Below, piece after piece: positions 9,464-18,785 of a stretch of DNA of 46,574 nucleotides. How positions within the stretch are numbered: position 1 is the stretch's first letter; every line of letters starts with the position of its first letter. The stretch comes from Patiriisocius marinistellae (GTDB lineage: Bacteria > Bacteroidota > Bacteroidia > Flavobacteriales > Flavobacteriaceae), in the NCBI RefSeq assembly GCF_009014635.1, contig NZ_BKCF01000008.1:1-46574 (forward strand). The letters are read 5' to 3'. The position numbers and the translations under genes were made by a program. The notes under the pieces are model-generated. The model saw nothing but the letters and a program-made list of their open reading frames with translations, did not search any database and was not told the origin of the DNA.

Positions 9464-12259
9464 CTAGTCAGCAATATTGGGCGCAAGCCATTTTAATGCT
9501 TTTCCTTCGGAAATTTGCCTGCGATTAGCAAAATCCTTTACTTGATCTTCTTTTATTTTTCCGAGTCCAAAATAGCGAGCTTCGGGATTTCCAAAATAAT
9601 ATCCACTTACCGATGCCGCTGGCCACATTGCTAATCCCTCTGTCAACTCCACTCCTATTTCCTCTTTCACATTTAAGACCTCCCAAATAGTTAGTTTTTC
9701 TAGATGGTCTGGACATGCTGGATATCCTGGCGCAGGGCGAATGCCTTTATAACTTTCTTTAATTAAATCTTCATTTGTTAATGTTTCATTCTCAGCATAG
9801 CCCCAATGTTTTGTGCGCACTTGTTTGTGTAAATATTCGGCGAAGGCTTCTGCGAGTCTGTCTGCTATTGCTTTTACCATTATCGAATTATAATCGTCAT
9901 TTTCTGCTTCATATTTTTTGGCTAATTCTTTAGTTCCAAAGCCTGTGCTCACACAAAAACAACCCACATAATCCTGAATGCCTGTATTTAGTGGTGCGAT
10001 AAAATCTGCTAATGCAACATTAGGCCTTCCAGTTGCTTTTTTTGATTGTTGCCGAAGAGTGTGAAATATAAATTTATCTGCACCAAGAGAGTTTTCTTCT
10101 ACGCTGGAACAGACAACATTTTTTAATTCAATATCATCATCATTGATTGTATTTGCTTCAAACAGTCCAAAAATTGCTTTTGCAGTCAACAGCTTTTCTG
10201 AAATAATTTTATTGAGAATAACTTGAGCATCATTAAACAACTCAGTAGCTTGCGAGCCCACAACTGTATCTGATAATATCTGCGGAAATTTGCCGTGTAA
10301 ATCCCAGCTTCTGAAAAATGGACTCCAATCAATGTAATCCCTCAATAACTCTAAATCAAGTTTCTCTATTTTTTGAATTCCTAATGTCCTCGGTTTAAAA
10401 ATTCCCGAAGTATTCCAATCAATTTTTAATTTATTAGTTCTGGCTTGCTTAACACTCAAGTATTCTTTAGTGCGCTGCCTTCCCAGAAAATTATTTCTAA
10501 ATACCGCATAATCTGCTTTTAAATCTTTCTTGTAATTATCTTTTTTTTCTTTTTGTAATAAATCTCCAACAACCGTAACTGCTCTTGACGCATCATTAAC
10601 ATGCACAACTGCATGTTTATATTCTGTATCAATTTTTACTGCTGTATGTGCTTTGCTTGTTGTTGCTCCACCAATCATGAGTGGAACTTCAAAATTTTGA
10701 CGTTGCATTTCTTTTGCTATAAAAACCATCTCATCAAGCGACGGTGTAATCAATCCACTTAACCCAATAATATCTACATTGTGCGCTTTTGCTTCTGCAA
10801 TAATTTTTTCAGGAGGCACCATTACTCCTAAATCTACAATCTCATAATTATTACAAGCAAGTACTACCGAAACAATGTTCTTCCCTATGTCATGAACGTC
10901 TCCTTTTACCGTTGCCATTAATATTTTACCTGCACCTCTTTGCTGTACCTTTGCATCCTTATTCGTTAATAAATCTTGCTTTAGTTGTTTTTGCTTTTCG
11001 GCTTCAATAAAAGGCTCTAGATACGCTACAGCTTTTTTCATTACACGAGCACTTTTTACTACTTGAGGAAGAAACATTTTCCCACTCCCAAAGAGGTCTC
11101 CCACCACATTCATTCCTGTCATTAAATTGCCTTCGACAACTTCAATTGGAGCGTTCGCTTCTTGCCTTGCTTGTTCTACATCTTCAATAATATATTGGTC
11201 TATTCCTTTTACTAATGCACGAGTAATTCGGTTTTGGAGAGGTTCCATTCTCCAACTTAAATCAACAGTGTTTTCTTTTACCTGTCCTACTACGGTTTCG
11301 GCAAATTCTAATAGTCTTTCAGTGGCATCATCGCTACGGTCAAAGATGACATCTTCAACGTGTTTTAATAAATTTTTTGGGATGTCATCATAAATCTCAA
11401 GCATCGTAGGATTTACAATCCCAATATTCATTCCTGCTTTTATTGCATGGTATAGAAACACTGAGTGCATTGCTTCCCGCACGGTATTGTTCCCACGAAA
11501 ACTAAATGACACATTACTCACTCCACCACTTACACTACAATACGGTAGATTTTCTTTTACCCACCGAGTAGCTTCTATAAAATCTATAGCATTTTTACGG
11601 TGTTCTTCCATTCCTGTTGCCACAGGAAAAATATTTAAATCAAAGATGATATCTTCAGGCTTAATGCCTACCGAGTTTACTAAAATATCATACGAGCGTT
11701 TTGAAATTTCACAACGGCGATTAAAATTATCCGCTTGTCCCACCTCATCAAATGCCATTACAATTACGGCTGCTCCATAGCGTTTTATTTTTCTTGCATT
11801 TTCAATAAATTCTGTCTCACCTTCTTTTAAGCTAATTGAATTGACAATACATTTACCTTGTACTACTTGAAGTCCAGCTTCAATAATTTCCCACTTAGAG
11901 CTATCAATCATTATGGGTACGCGAGCAATATCTGGCTCCGCAACTATCAAGTTTAAAAACCTGACCATCGCAGCCTTACCGTCAATGAGACCATCGTCCA
12001 TATTGATGTCAATTATCTGTGCACCATTTTCAACTTGATCACGCGCAATTGCAAGTGCTTCTTCAAATTTTTCCTCTTTAATTAAACGTAAAAACTTTCG
12101 GGAACCGGCTACGTTTGTTCTTTCGCCAACGTTGATAAAATTACTTTGGGGGGTTATAATTAAAGGTTCTAAACCAGATAATTTTAGCACTCGATTTTGG
12201 GTGTTATTCATTTCCGAAGAACATAAAACACTATTTTTTATTTCTGAAATATTAGACAT
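9464..12259 (-). CDS. metH: Cobalamin-dependent methionine synthase, folate, B12 and reactivation domains
   Basis: 931 residues, equivalent to the C-terminal three-quarters of a one-piece MetH. The pterin-binding barrel starts with [16 protein letters not shown] near residue 40. A helical cap precedes the B12-binding domain with DVHDIGKN near 455 (the His that ligates cobalt) and the later GLSGLITPS and GGATTSK loops. The C-terminal reactivation domain has the SAM-binding signature [12 protein letters not shown] near 845. It moves the methyl group from 5-methyl-THF through cobalamin to homocysteine, which is bound by the separate partner encoded just upstream. Its ATG overlaps the upstream stop codon by 8 bp (ATGTCTAA), so the two are probably translationally coupled. 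It contains the 9-mer motif at 9505 and 12211. Confidence 0.97.
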   Translation of the reverse strand: MSNISEIKNSVLCSSEMNNTQNRVLKLSGLEPLIITPQSNFINVGERTNVAGSRKFLRLIKEEKFEEALAIARDQVENGAQIIDINMDDGLIDGKAAMVRFLNLIVAEPDIARVPIMIDSSKWEIIEAGLQVVQGKCIVNSISLKEGETEFIENARKIKRYGAAVIVMAFDEVGQADNFNRRCEISKRSYDILVNSVGIKPEDIIFDLNIFPVATGMEEHRKNAIDFIEATRWVKENLPYCSVSGGVSNVSFSFRGNNTVREAMHSVFLYHAIKAGMNIGIVNPTMLEIYDDIPKNLLKHVEDVIFDRSDDATERLLEFAETVVGQVKENTVDLSWRMEPLQNRITRALVKGIDQYIIEDVEQARQEANAPIEVVEGNLMTGMNVVGDLFGSGKMFLPQVVKSARVMKKAVAYLEPFIEAEKQKQLKQDLLTNKDAKVQQRGAGKILMATVKGDVHDIGKNIVSVVLACNNYEIVDLGVMVPPEKIIAEAKAHNVDIIGLSGLITPSLDEMVFIAKEMQRQNFEVPLMIGGATTSKAHTAVKIDTEYKHAVVHVNDASRAVTVVGDLLQKEKKDNYKKDLKADYAVFRNNFLGRQRTKEYLSVKQARTNKLKIDWNTSGIFKPRTLGIQKIEKLDLELLRDYIDWSPFFRSWDLHGKFPQILSDTVVGSQATELFNDAQVILNKIISEKLLTAKAIFGLFEANTINDDDIELKNVVCSSVEENSLGADKFIFHTLRQQSKKATGRPNVALADFIAPLNTGIQDYVGCFCVSTGFGTKELAKKYEAENDDYNSIMVKAIADRLAEAFAEYLHKQVRTKHWGYAENETLTNEDLIKESYKGIRPAPGYPACPDHLEKLTIWEVLNVKEEIGVELTEGLAMWPAASVSGYYFGNPEARYFGLGKIKEDQVKDFANRRQISEGKALKWLAPNIAD

Positions 12260-13271
12260 ACAAAACAGGGGAATTTAATGGACGAGGTTTGTATTCACTT
12301 GCAATTTTTGCGATGGCCTTAATATGTGGTGGTGTTGTACCACAGCATCCTCCAATTATATTAATAAGCTTTTTATCAAGATACTCCCTGATTTGTTCTG
12401 CCATTTGCTCTGGAGATTCGTCATATTCACCAAAGGCATTTGGCAATCCTGCGTTGGGGTAAGCGCTTATCGCAATATCAGTGCGATTGCTTACCACCTC
12501 TAAATGGGGTGTTAATTGTTTAGCGCCCAAAGCACAATTGAATCCAACGCTCAATAATGGAATATGCGAAATTGAGATCAAAAAAGCCTCAGCCGTTTGA
12601 CCAGATAGCGTTCGCCCAGAGGCATCTGTAATTGTCCCGCTGACCATTATGGGAATGTCTATTTGACGTTCCTCTTTAATTTCTTCAATTGCAAATAATG
12701 CAGCTTTTGCGTTGAGTGTATCAAAAATAGTTTCTATTAAAAGCACATCAACACCGCCGTCAAGTAATGCTTCTGCCTGTTGCTTATATGCAACTCGTAG
12801 CTCATTAAAAGAAACGGCTCTAAACCCCGGGTCATTTACATCTGGGCTCATGCTAGCCGTTTTATTTGTTGGCCCAATTGCTCCTGCTACAAATCTGGGT
12901 TTATGCGGTTCTTTTTTAGTAAAAACTTTTGCAACTTCTCTCGCTATTTTAGCGCTTTCAAAATTGAGCTCGTATACTAAGTCTTGCATGTCATAATCTG
13001 CCATAGCAATTGTTGTCCCTGAAAACGTATTTGTCTCCACAATATCTGCACCAGCTTCAAAATACTTGGCGTGTACTTCTGCAATTGCTTTGGGTTGTGT
13101 GATAGAAAGCAAGTCATTATTTCCTTTTACGGATGTATGAAAATCTTTAAATCGCTCACCTCTAAAATCTTCTTCGGTAAAATTATAACGTTGCAACATG
13201 GTTCCCATCGCTCCATCGAGTATTAGGATTCTGTCGCGCAATGCTTGATTTAATTTGCTGGTGTTCTTCAT
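12252..13271 (-). CDS. metH: Homocysteine S-methyltransferase subunit of split methionine synthase
   Basis: 339 residues, matching only the N-terminal zinc-dependent homocysteine-binding barrel of MetH. The N-terminus has [12 protein letters not shown]. The zinc-binding cysteines are visible in GFNCALGA near residue 244 and [10 protein letters not shown] near 309. It activates homocysteine as a thiolate and must work with the folate/B12 polypeptide encoded by the overlapping next gene. A MetH divided at this point is common in Bacteroidota, so it is not a frameshift: both halves have proper starts and stops and an 8-bp overlap. Third gene of the methionine operon, 9 bp after the homoserine dehydrogenase gene. 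Confidence 0.95.
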   Translation of the reverse strand: MKNTSKLNQALRDRILILDGAMGTMLQRYNFTEEDFRGERFKDFHTSVKGNNDLLSITQPKAIAEVHAKYFEAGADIVETNTFSGTTIAMADYDMQDLVYELNFESAKIAREVAKVFTKKEPHKPRFVAGAIGPTNKTASMSPDVNDPGFRAVSFNELRVAYKQQAEALLDGGVDVLLIETIFDTLNAKAALFAIEEIKEERQIDIPIMVSGTITDASGRTLSGQTAEAFLISISHIPLLSVGFNCALGAKQLTPHLEVVSNRTDIAISAYPNAGLPNAFGEYDESPEQMAEQIREYLDKKLINIIGGCCGTTPPHIKAIAKIASEYKPRPLNSPVLYV

Positions 13272-13280
13272 TCTCTATAT

Positions 13281-14426
13281 TTAGTTTTTAATCTGTTCAC
13301 TCAGCCTCAAAATATCTCCAAAAACTCCCCTTGCCGTAACCTCAGCGCCAGCACCAGCTCCTTGAATTACAATTGGGTTTTTATCGTAGTTTTCTGTATA
13401 AATTTCAAATATGGTGTCGCTACCTTTTAATTGACCAATGACCGAATCCTTAGCAACTTCAACTAACCTTACGGCAAGATTGGCTCCATCATTTTTGGCT
13501 AAATTGCCAGATAATTCGGCTACATAACGCAATACATTCCCTTTTCTACAATTGGTTTTTTTGATTTTATAAGGAACGTCTAAATAAAATAGAGAATTAA
13601 GAAACTCTTCTTTTGAGCTATTTCTTAAACTTTTTGGGACTAGATTTTCAACCATTACGTCCTTTAATTCATTGTGCAAATCTAACTCTCGAGCGAGAAT
13701 TAATAATTTTCTTGCTACATCATTTCCATTTAAATCTTCACGAGGGTCTGGCTCTGTAAAACCTTTTTTAATAGCGCGGCTTAGCACCTCACTAATGGGT
13801 AAATTACTATTACCAAAAGTGTTAAAGATGTAGCTTAATGAGCCTGAGAAAACACCTCTAATTTTAGTGATATTTTCACCACTAGCATGCAATAATGAAA
13901 TGGTATCGATTAAAGGTAATCCTGCGCCTACATTAGTCTCGTACAAATATTTTTTATGATTAACTTGTAGCGTTTTCCTTAAATTTTGATAAAATTGTAA
14001 CGACTGTGTATTCCCTTTTTTGTTTGATGATACTAAGTGAAAACCTGCATTGATTAAAGTAGTGTATTCATGAACTATGTTATCATCTGCAGTGTTATCA
14101 ACTGCAATTACATGTTCAAACTCATGTAATTTTACAAAATCAATTATTGTTTGTACTGAGTATCTAGTTCCATATGTATGTTTTTCTAGCTGCCAATTTT
14201 TATTAATACCGTCTGGTCTTAAAAGTAATTTAGTAGAGTTTACTACCGCAATAATTTTTACATTTAAATCCCTACGTTTCCATAGTGATAGATGTTTATC
14301 TAAAATTTGCTCTATTAATGTACTTCCTACTTTCCCATGACCAAAAACAACTACATTAATATTTGTTTTTTTTAGTGCAACTAAATCAATCTTTTCTCTT
14401 TCTACAGTTTCTATACTTGTACTCAT
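13281..14426 (-). CDS. hom: Homoserine dehydrogenase
   Basis: 381 residues. It reduces aspartate semialdehyde to homoserine, the branch point for threonine and methionine. The NAD(P)-binding loop is VVFGHGKVGSTL near residue 27. The catalytic region carries VSSNKKGN, YETNVGAGLPLIDT, RGVFSGSLSYIFNTF and KGFTEPDPREDLNGNDVARKL. It matches the dehydrogenase part of bifunctional aspartokinase-homoserine dehydrogenases but has no kinase domain and no C-terminal ACT domain, so feedback by threonine is not expected. Placement inside a SAM-riboswitch operon suggests a copy dedicated to methionine synthesis. Second gene of the operon, 81 bp after the PLP enzyme gene. Confidence 0.93.
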   Translation of the reverse strand: MSTSIETVEREKIDLVALKKTNINVVVFGHGKVGSTLIEQILDKHLSLWKRRDLNVKIIAVVNSTKLLLRPDGINKNWQLEKHTYGTRYSVQTIIDFVKLHEFEHVIAVDNTADDNIVHEYTTLINAGFHLVSSNKKGNTQSLQFYQNLRKTLQVNHKKYLYETNVGAGLPLIDTISLLHASGENITKIRGVFSGSLSYIFNTFGNSNLPISEVLSRAIKKGFTEPDPREDLNGNDVARKLLILARELDLHNELKDVMVENLVPKSLRNSSKEEFLNSLFYLDVPYKIKKTNCRKGNVLRYVAELSGNLAKNDGANLAVRLVEVAKDSVIGQLKGSDTIFEIYTENYDKNPIVIQGAGAGAEVTARGVFGDILRLSEQIKN

Positions 14427-14507
14427 AACTTTAATTATTTTTAGTCTAATGCAGCCAGAACTGTTACCACTTTGACTGCATTAAATTCATTTTCTTGTTT
14501 GATTTTT

Positions 14508-15677
14508 TTAAATAGCCTGCACTAATTTTTTTGAAGCAACCCTCTTAAAAGCACTTTCTAAATCTTTAATTAAATCTTCTGCCTCTTCGATACCACAACT
14601 CAATCTAATTAATGAATCTTTGATACCCGTTTGCAATCTTTTTTCTCTGGGTACAGATGCGTGTGTCATCTGTGGTGGATGGCATAATAAACTTTTAACT
14701 CCGCCTAAACTTTCGGCCAGTTTAAAGTAGTTTGTATTTGTTACAAATACATTTGCAGCAGCAACAGTGTCGTCTTTTAGCGTAAATGAAATAATACCAC
14801 CAAACAATCCATTTTGTTGTCTTTTTGCAATTTCATGATTTTTATGTGCTGTTAATCCAGGAAAATAAACGTTGTCAACTTGGTCACATTTCAGAAGAAA
14901 CTCTGCAACTTTTTGTGCATTTTCACATTGCTTTCTGTATCGAATATCAAGTGTTTCAATACCGCGAATAGTTAAAAAACAATCCCATGGTCCAAGGATT
15001 CCGCCAGATGCATTTTGAATAAATTTAATTTGCTCGCTAAGCTCTTGCGTTTTAGTCACGACAAGACCAGCGACTAAATCACTGTGACCACCTATGTACT
15101 TTGTACCACTGTGAATCACAATATCTGCTCCAAGTGCGAGTGGCTGCTGAGCTATTGGACTTGCAAACGTGTTATCCACTACGAGTAATGCGTTGATGCT
15201 TTTTGCAATATTAGCAATCGCTTTAATATCACTCACTTTTAATGTGGGGTTTGTGGGAGACTCAATCCAGATAAATTTGGTTTTACTACTTACGGCATTT
15301 GCTACGTTTTCAACAATAGTAGTGTCCACATATTTAATATTTAAACCTAATTTTTCATAAACATGTGTAAATAAACGGTATGCACCACCATAAATATCAT
15401 CTACCGCAACAATCTCATCTCCAGATTTTAAAGTTTTTAAAACTGCATCAATGGCAGCAAGTCCTGTTGCAAAAGCAAATGCTGCGTGACCGCCTTCGAG
15501 TCCAGCAACTACATCTTCCAATGCTTTACGAGTGGGATTGTTACTACGGGCATAATCGTAGCCTTTGTTTACGCCAGGGGCATCTTGAATAAATGTTGAT
15601 GTTTGGTACACAGGTACCGAAATTGAACCCGTTAATGGGTCGCTTGGAATGGAATGGATAATTTTTGTTGCACTCAT
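14508..15677 (-). CDS. metB: PLP-dependent trans-sulfuration enzyme, cystathionine gamma-synthase family
   Basis: 389 residues, the usual length for cystathionine gamma-synthase or lyase and shorter than most O-acetylhomoserine sulfhydrylases. Landmarks are the N-terminal VYQTSTF and YDYARSNNPTR, the PLP-contact FATGLAAIDAVL, VDNTFASP, and the lysine that binds PLP in HSGTKYIGGHSD near residue 197. It would join an activated homoserine to cysteine or sulfide. The first gene of the methionine operon, directly behind a SAM-I riboswitch, which favours the biosynthetic gamma-synthase role over the lyase. The exact substrate cannot be read from sequence, so the symbol is a best guess within the family. 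Confidence 0.88.
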   Translation of the reverse strand: MSATKIIHSIPSDPLTGSISVPVYQTSTFIQDAPGVNKGYDYARSNNPTRKALEDVVAGLEGGHAAFAFATGLAAIDAVLKTLKSGDEIVAVDDIYGGAYRLFTHVYEKLGLNIKYVDTTIVENVANAVSSKTKFIWIESPTNPTLKVSDIKAIANIAKSINALLVVDNTFASPIAQQPLALGADIVIHSGTKYIGGHSDLVAGLVVTKTQELSEQIKFIQNASGGILGPWDCFLTIRGIETLDIRYRKQCENAQKVAEFLLKCDQVDNVYFPGLTAHKNHEIAKRQQNGLFGGIISFTLKDDTVAAANVFVTNTNYFKLAESLGGVKSLLCHPPQMTHASVPREKRLQTGIKDSLIRLSCGIEEAEDLIKDLESAFKRVASKKLVQAI

Positions 15678-15697
15678 TTTTCTAAAATTTACTTCGA

Positions 15698-15793
15698 TTT
15701 CGCTTTTTTATTTTGAGCGAAACCTATTAATAATTGTTTAAGAAAAATGTTATAAGAATTGACAACAATACACTGCTAGCATATTGTGTTGTC
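15698..15793 (-). promoter_or_regulatory. Candidate expression platform of the SAM riboswitch
   Basis: Between the aptamer and the first start codon (ATG at 15677) are three structures. A hairpin at 15793-15761 pairs GACAA/TTGTC and CAATA/TATTG with a small bulge and begins on the last base of P1. Then ATAACATTT (15753-15745) is perfectly complementary over 9 bases to AAATGTTAT (15927-15919), which contains most of the 5' strand of P1; the two pairings exclude each other. Finally TTTCGCT/AGCGAAA forms a 7-bp hairpin at 15722-15698, ending 20 nt before the ATG. No classic terminator U-run is seen, so control at translation or by a non-standard stop is more likely. Confidence 0.5.
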
Positions 15794-15924
15794 GTTATCT
15801 ATCTTCGATTAAAAAAATCGCTGTAGAATGTAGCACCTTCTTGATATTCTATACTTAGATAAGTAGAATAACAAGGGTTGCTAAGGCTTCAATGGGTCTA
15901 ATCCCTCCGCCTTTCTTGATAACA
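15793..15924 (-). ncRNA. SAM-I (S-box) riboswitch
   Basis: In the minus-strand leader of the methionine operon. The conserved core reads TTATCAAGAAAGGCGGAGGG (15922-15903), then GACCC, GAAGCC and TTAGCAACC, and after the P3 hairpin AAGGTGCTACATTCTAC, all close to the S-box consensus. P1 closes with TGTTATC (15924-15918) and GATAACG (15799-15793). P3 pairs the segments around CCTTG..ATTCTA and TAGAAT..CAAG, and a P4-like hairpin with a T-rich loop follows at about 15807-15823. SAM binding is expected to lower expression of the operon. It lies 116 nt before the first start codon. Confidence 0.95.
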
Positions 15925-15953
15925 TTTCAATAAAGTTTTGAACTTTGTGAGGA

Positions 15954-15986
15954 CAAATATTGTGAAATTAATTATTATAAAACAAA
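15954..15986 (-). promoter_or_regulatory. Candidate promoter of the methionine operon
   Basis: Minus-strand TTTG at 15986-15983 and AATATTTG at 15961-15954, spacer 21 nt. The -7 element differs from TAnnTTTG in its first base. The predicted start, near 15947, would place the riboswitch about 20 nt into the transcript, which fits. Confidence 0.4.
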
Positions 15987-16119
15987 TAAAATTAGATTTA
16001 TTTTCTGAAATATTAAAAATTTAAATAATTTAAAAGAAAAATATTCTGTTTTGCTTAATTAAAATCTCAAGTATTCGGTGTATTATATTTCCGACGGAAA
16101 TAAATTCTATTTTTGTATT

Positions 16120-16659
16120 ATGAAATATCGTAAACTAAAAAATAGTGAGCTTGATCGCATCGATGCCGAAACTTTTAAAGCTCAAGAAAAAACACCTTTA
16201 ATTATTATTCTTGATAACATAAGAAGTTTAAACAACATAGGTTCGGTCTTTAGAACGGCCGACGCTTTTTTAGTAAAAAAAATATACCTATGCGGAATTA
16301 CTGCGCAACCTCCTCACAAGGATATTCAAAAAACAGCATTGGGAGCAACTGATAGTGTTGCTTGGGAATACGCTGAAAACACAATAGATGTAGTAAAAAA
16401 ACTGCAAGCAGAAGGTGTATTTGTTGCAAGTATAGAACAAGCTGAATTATCTATTCCTCTACAGGAATTTTCTACGCAAAAAGCATTGACATACGCCATA
16501 GTTTTTGGTCATGAAGTAAAAGGGGTACAGCAAAAAATAGTAACCGAAAGTGATGCTGTTATTGAAATTCCACAATACGGGACCAAGCATTCTTTAAATA
16601 TTGCGGTAAGCACGGGAGTAGTAGTTTGGGATTTGTTTTGTAAGCTTAATCAAGAATGA
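16120..16659 (+). CDS. SpoU/TrmH-family RNA methyltransferase
   Basis: 179 residues from the ATG at 16120. An in-frame ATG at 16078 exists, but the 14 extra residues do not look like the family, and a -7-like TATTTTTG lies at 16108-16115, between the two, which would give an almost leaderless message from 16120. All three SpoU knot motifs are present: NIRSLNNIGSVFRTADAF near residue 30, FGHEVKGV near 128, and IPQYGTKHSLNIAVSTGVVVWDL near 150. These enzymes add a methyl group to a ribose 2'-OH of tRNA or rRNA using SAM. The short length without an N-terminal extension resembles tRNA-type members, but the target cannot be told. Divergent from the methionine operon. Confidence 0.87.
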   Translation: MKYRKLKNSELDRIDAETFKAQEKTPLIIILDNIRSLNNIGSVFRTADAFLVKKIYLCGITAQPPHKDIQKTALGATDSVAWEYAENTIDVVKKLQAEGVFVASIEQAELSIPLQEFSTQKALTYAIVFGHEVKGVQQKIVTESDAVIEIPQYGTKHSLNIAVSTGVVVWDLFCKLNQE

Positions 16660-16728
16660 TACAGAAAGTATTAATTGTTAGGTTGTATTAATAATCTTTC
16701 AACACATTAATTTTTATTTTTCAAACAA

Positions 16729-17814
16729 TTAATTTAAAATCTGATTTAAAATAGAGAGATAATCTTCTCTATTTTTAACAAAATCTAAAGCCGAAATATC
16801 GATGATTTTGATATTATCATTATGCTGGTTTTTGATAAACTCTAAATAACCATCATTAATTTTTTGAAGGTACTCTGGTGCAATTCCTTTTTCGTAAGAC
16901 CTTCCTCGTTTTTTAATGTTTTCTAACAAGCGTTCCGTATTTTGATATAGATAAACATACACGTCTGGCTTAGGTAGTTCTTTATGCATTAAATGAAACA
17001 ACTTTTTATACAAGTTAAACTCTTCTGCTTGCAAAGTTACTTGTGCAAATATTAAAGATTTATACGCGTCGTAATCTGCGATGACGCAATCATTAAATAG
17101 ATCAAATTGTGTAATATCTTCTAATAACTGTTGGTATCGGTCTGCTAAAAATGACATCTCCAACGGAAATGCATAACGCGCTTGGTCTTCATAAAACTTA
17201 GGTAAAAATGGATTATCCTTGAAACGTTCTAATATTAATTTGCCATTAAAGTCTGAAGCCATTAAGTGCGCTAGACTTGTTTTCCCCGCACCTATGTTTC
17301 CTTCAATAGCTATATAATTAAGTTTGCTAAAATCAAAATCTTTTTGAGGGTTTCGAAGCCATTTTGATTGCTTTGCAATTATAGTTACATCAATAGTTTC
17401 AATTAACAATTGATCAATAGTTTTCTTAAAAATGGGATGTTCTAGTTTACCATTGATCTCAGCAAGTGGTTGTAAAACAAATTTGCGATCAAGCATTCTA
17501 GGGTGAGGAATACTCAACGCTTTCTTTTCTATTACTTCATCGTTATAAAGCAATATGTCTATATCAATTGGTCGAGACTCGTATGCCGTGATTTTTTTAT
17601 CTTCTCTTCCTATCTTCTTTTCAATCTCCAAGATATTTTTATGCAGTTTTGATGTTGAATAATTTGATTGTATTAATAGTACACAATTTAAAAAATCACC
17701 TCCTTCAAATCCTATTGCAGGGGTTTCATATACTGAAGAAATTTTAACTACAGAGCCTATTTTTTTAAAAATAGCATCTACAGCAGCTTGTAGGTGTTCA
17801 AAACGATTACCCAT
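16729..17814 (-). CDS. folK: Fusion of dihydropterin pyrophosphokinase (FolK) and deoxynucleoside kinase
   Basis: 361 residues from the first ATG. Residues 1-145 are 6-hydroxymethyl-dihydropterin pyrophosphokinase (folate synthesis), with the metal-binding RPIDIDIL at 81-88 and PHPRMLDRKFVLQPL at 103-117. Residues 165-361 are a deoxyadenosine/deoxyguanosine-type kinase, with P-loop GNIGAGKT at 172-179, the ERF segment, DRYQQL and the lid region KKRGRSYE. Such fusions are known from some flavobacteria. The first ATG lies inside the conserved first strand of FolK: the 14 in-frame codons before it read P-L-N-N-I-Y-L-G-L-G-S-N preceded by two ATT codons (17851-17856) and a stop at 17860-17862, with no ATG, GTG or TTG. 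The true start is therefore probably an ATT near 17853 or 17856. Confidence 0.92.
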   Translation of the reverse strand: MGNRFEHLQAAVDAIFKKIGSVVKISSVYETPAIGFEGGDFLNCVLLIQSNYSTSKLHKNILEIEKKIGREDKKITAYESRPIDIDILLYNDEVIEKKALSIPHPRMLDRKFVLQPLAEINGKLEHPIFKKTIDQLLIETIDVTIIAKQSKWLRNPQKDFDFSKLNYIAIEGNIGAGKTSLAHLMASDFNGKLILERFKDNPFLPKFYEDQARYAFPLEMSFLADRYQQLLEDITQFDLFNDCVIADYDAYKSLIFAQVTLQAEEFNLYKKLFHLMHKELPKPDVYVYLYQNTERLLENIKKRGRSYEKGIAPEYLQKINDGYLEFIKNQHNDNIKIIDISALDFVKNREDYLSILNQILN

Positions 17815-18026
17815 ATTACTGCCTAGCCCTAGATATATATTGTTTAGAGGAATAATTTGTTAAGAGAATTTAAGTTCATTTTAAGAAAAACAAAACTACT
17901 CGCAATTATCTTTGTTGGCAAATGAAAATTGAAATCTTAAAGTATTTAACAGTACTTCTCATTAAACATTCTGTGTTCAATATAGGTTTCGACTGCGCCC
18001 AACCAGATGACTAGAGTACTTTAAAA

Positions 18027-18770
18027 ATGAGAAAATTATCACTCAAGGAGCATTTATTCGCGCAACGCATCTATTTAATTTTAGCTGCGTTGTTTATTTG
18101 TTCTCTAGTAGTTTCTAATTTAATATTTCAGAAATTCTTCTATTGGGATTTTTTTGGGCTTTATACTTTTGAAATTTCAGTGGGGATTTTACCCTATCCC
18201 ATCACCTTTTTAATAACCGATATTATTAGCGAGGTATATGGCAAAAAGAAAGCAAACCAAGTAGTGACCGCTGGAATTTTTGCGTCATTTTTCTCTTTAC
18301 TAATCGTCTTTATTGCAGATGCTGTTCCTGCTACTTCTTGGAGTCCTATTGATGACGGTGTTTTTAGTAAAGTTTTTGGGGCAACTGCCATTGCAGTTTT
18401 TGCTTCAATGGTGGCATACTTATTGGCGCAATATATTGACATTCAAATATTTCATTTTTGGAAACGAATTACAAAAGGAAAACATTTATGGATAAGAAAT
18501 AATTTTTCTACTTTTCTTTCTCAACTTGTTGATACAGCAGCAGTATTGCTATTACTTTGTAGTTTTGGAAAAATTGAGTGGCAATTATTTGGTGGACTTC
18601 TTTTAAGCGGATTCCTATTTAAAGTATTGATTGCCGCATTAGACACACCATTTTTATATTTGTTTGTTGGATTGCTTCGGAAAAAACTTAACCTCAACAT
18701 TGGAGAAGAAATTCCAGAATTAGCAAACAACCTAGATACATTAAGTGCTTCACAGTTGAACGGAAGCTAA
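18027..18770 (+). CDS. yhhQ: Queuosine precursor transporter, YhhQ/VUT family
   Basis: 247 residues with about six hydrophobic membrane spans and a cytoplasmic-looking tail. Family landmarks include SNLIFQKFF near residue 32, PYPITFLITDIISEVYGKKKANQVV near 57-80, and the polar in-membrane LVDTAAVLL and AALDTPFLY. Members import 7-cyano- or 7-aminomethyl-7-deazaguanine for queuosine modification of tRNA. No queuosine genes or preQ1 riboswitch are visible nearby. The next gene follows after 15 bp, so they may share a transcript without an obvious functional link. Confidence 0.9.
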   Translation: MRKLSLKEHLFAQRIYLILAALFICSLVVSNLIFQKFFYWDFFGLYTFEISVGILPYPITFLITDIISEVYGKKKANQVVTAGIFASFFSLLIVFIADAVPATSWSPIDDGVFSKVFGATAIAVFASMVAYLLAQYIDIQIFHFWKRITKGKHLWIRNNFSTFLSQLVDTAAVLLLLCSFGKIEWQLFGGLLLSGFLFKVLIAALDTPFLYLFVGLLRKKLNLNIGEEIPELANNLDTLSASQLNGS

Positions 18771-18785
18771 AACATAAAAAATACT

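Noticed and set aside
12252-12259. Frameshift separating the two metH genes
   Set aside because: Both parts have proper starts and complete domains, and the split lies at a domain border, as is usual in this phylum.
17815-18026. Possible preQ1 riboswitch before the queuosine precursor transporter gene
   Set aside because: I searched the leader for the preQ1-I core and the A-rich tail and did not find them.
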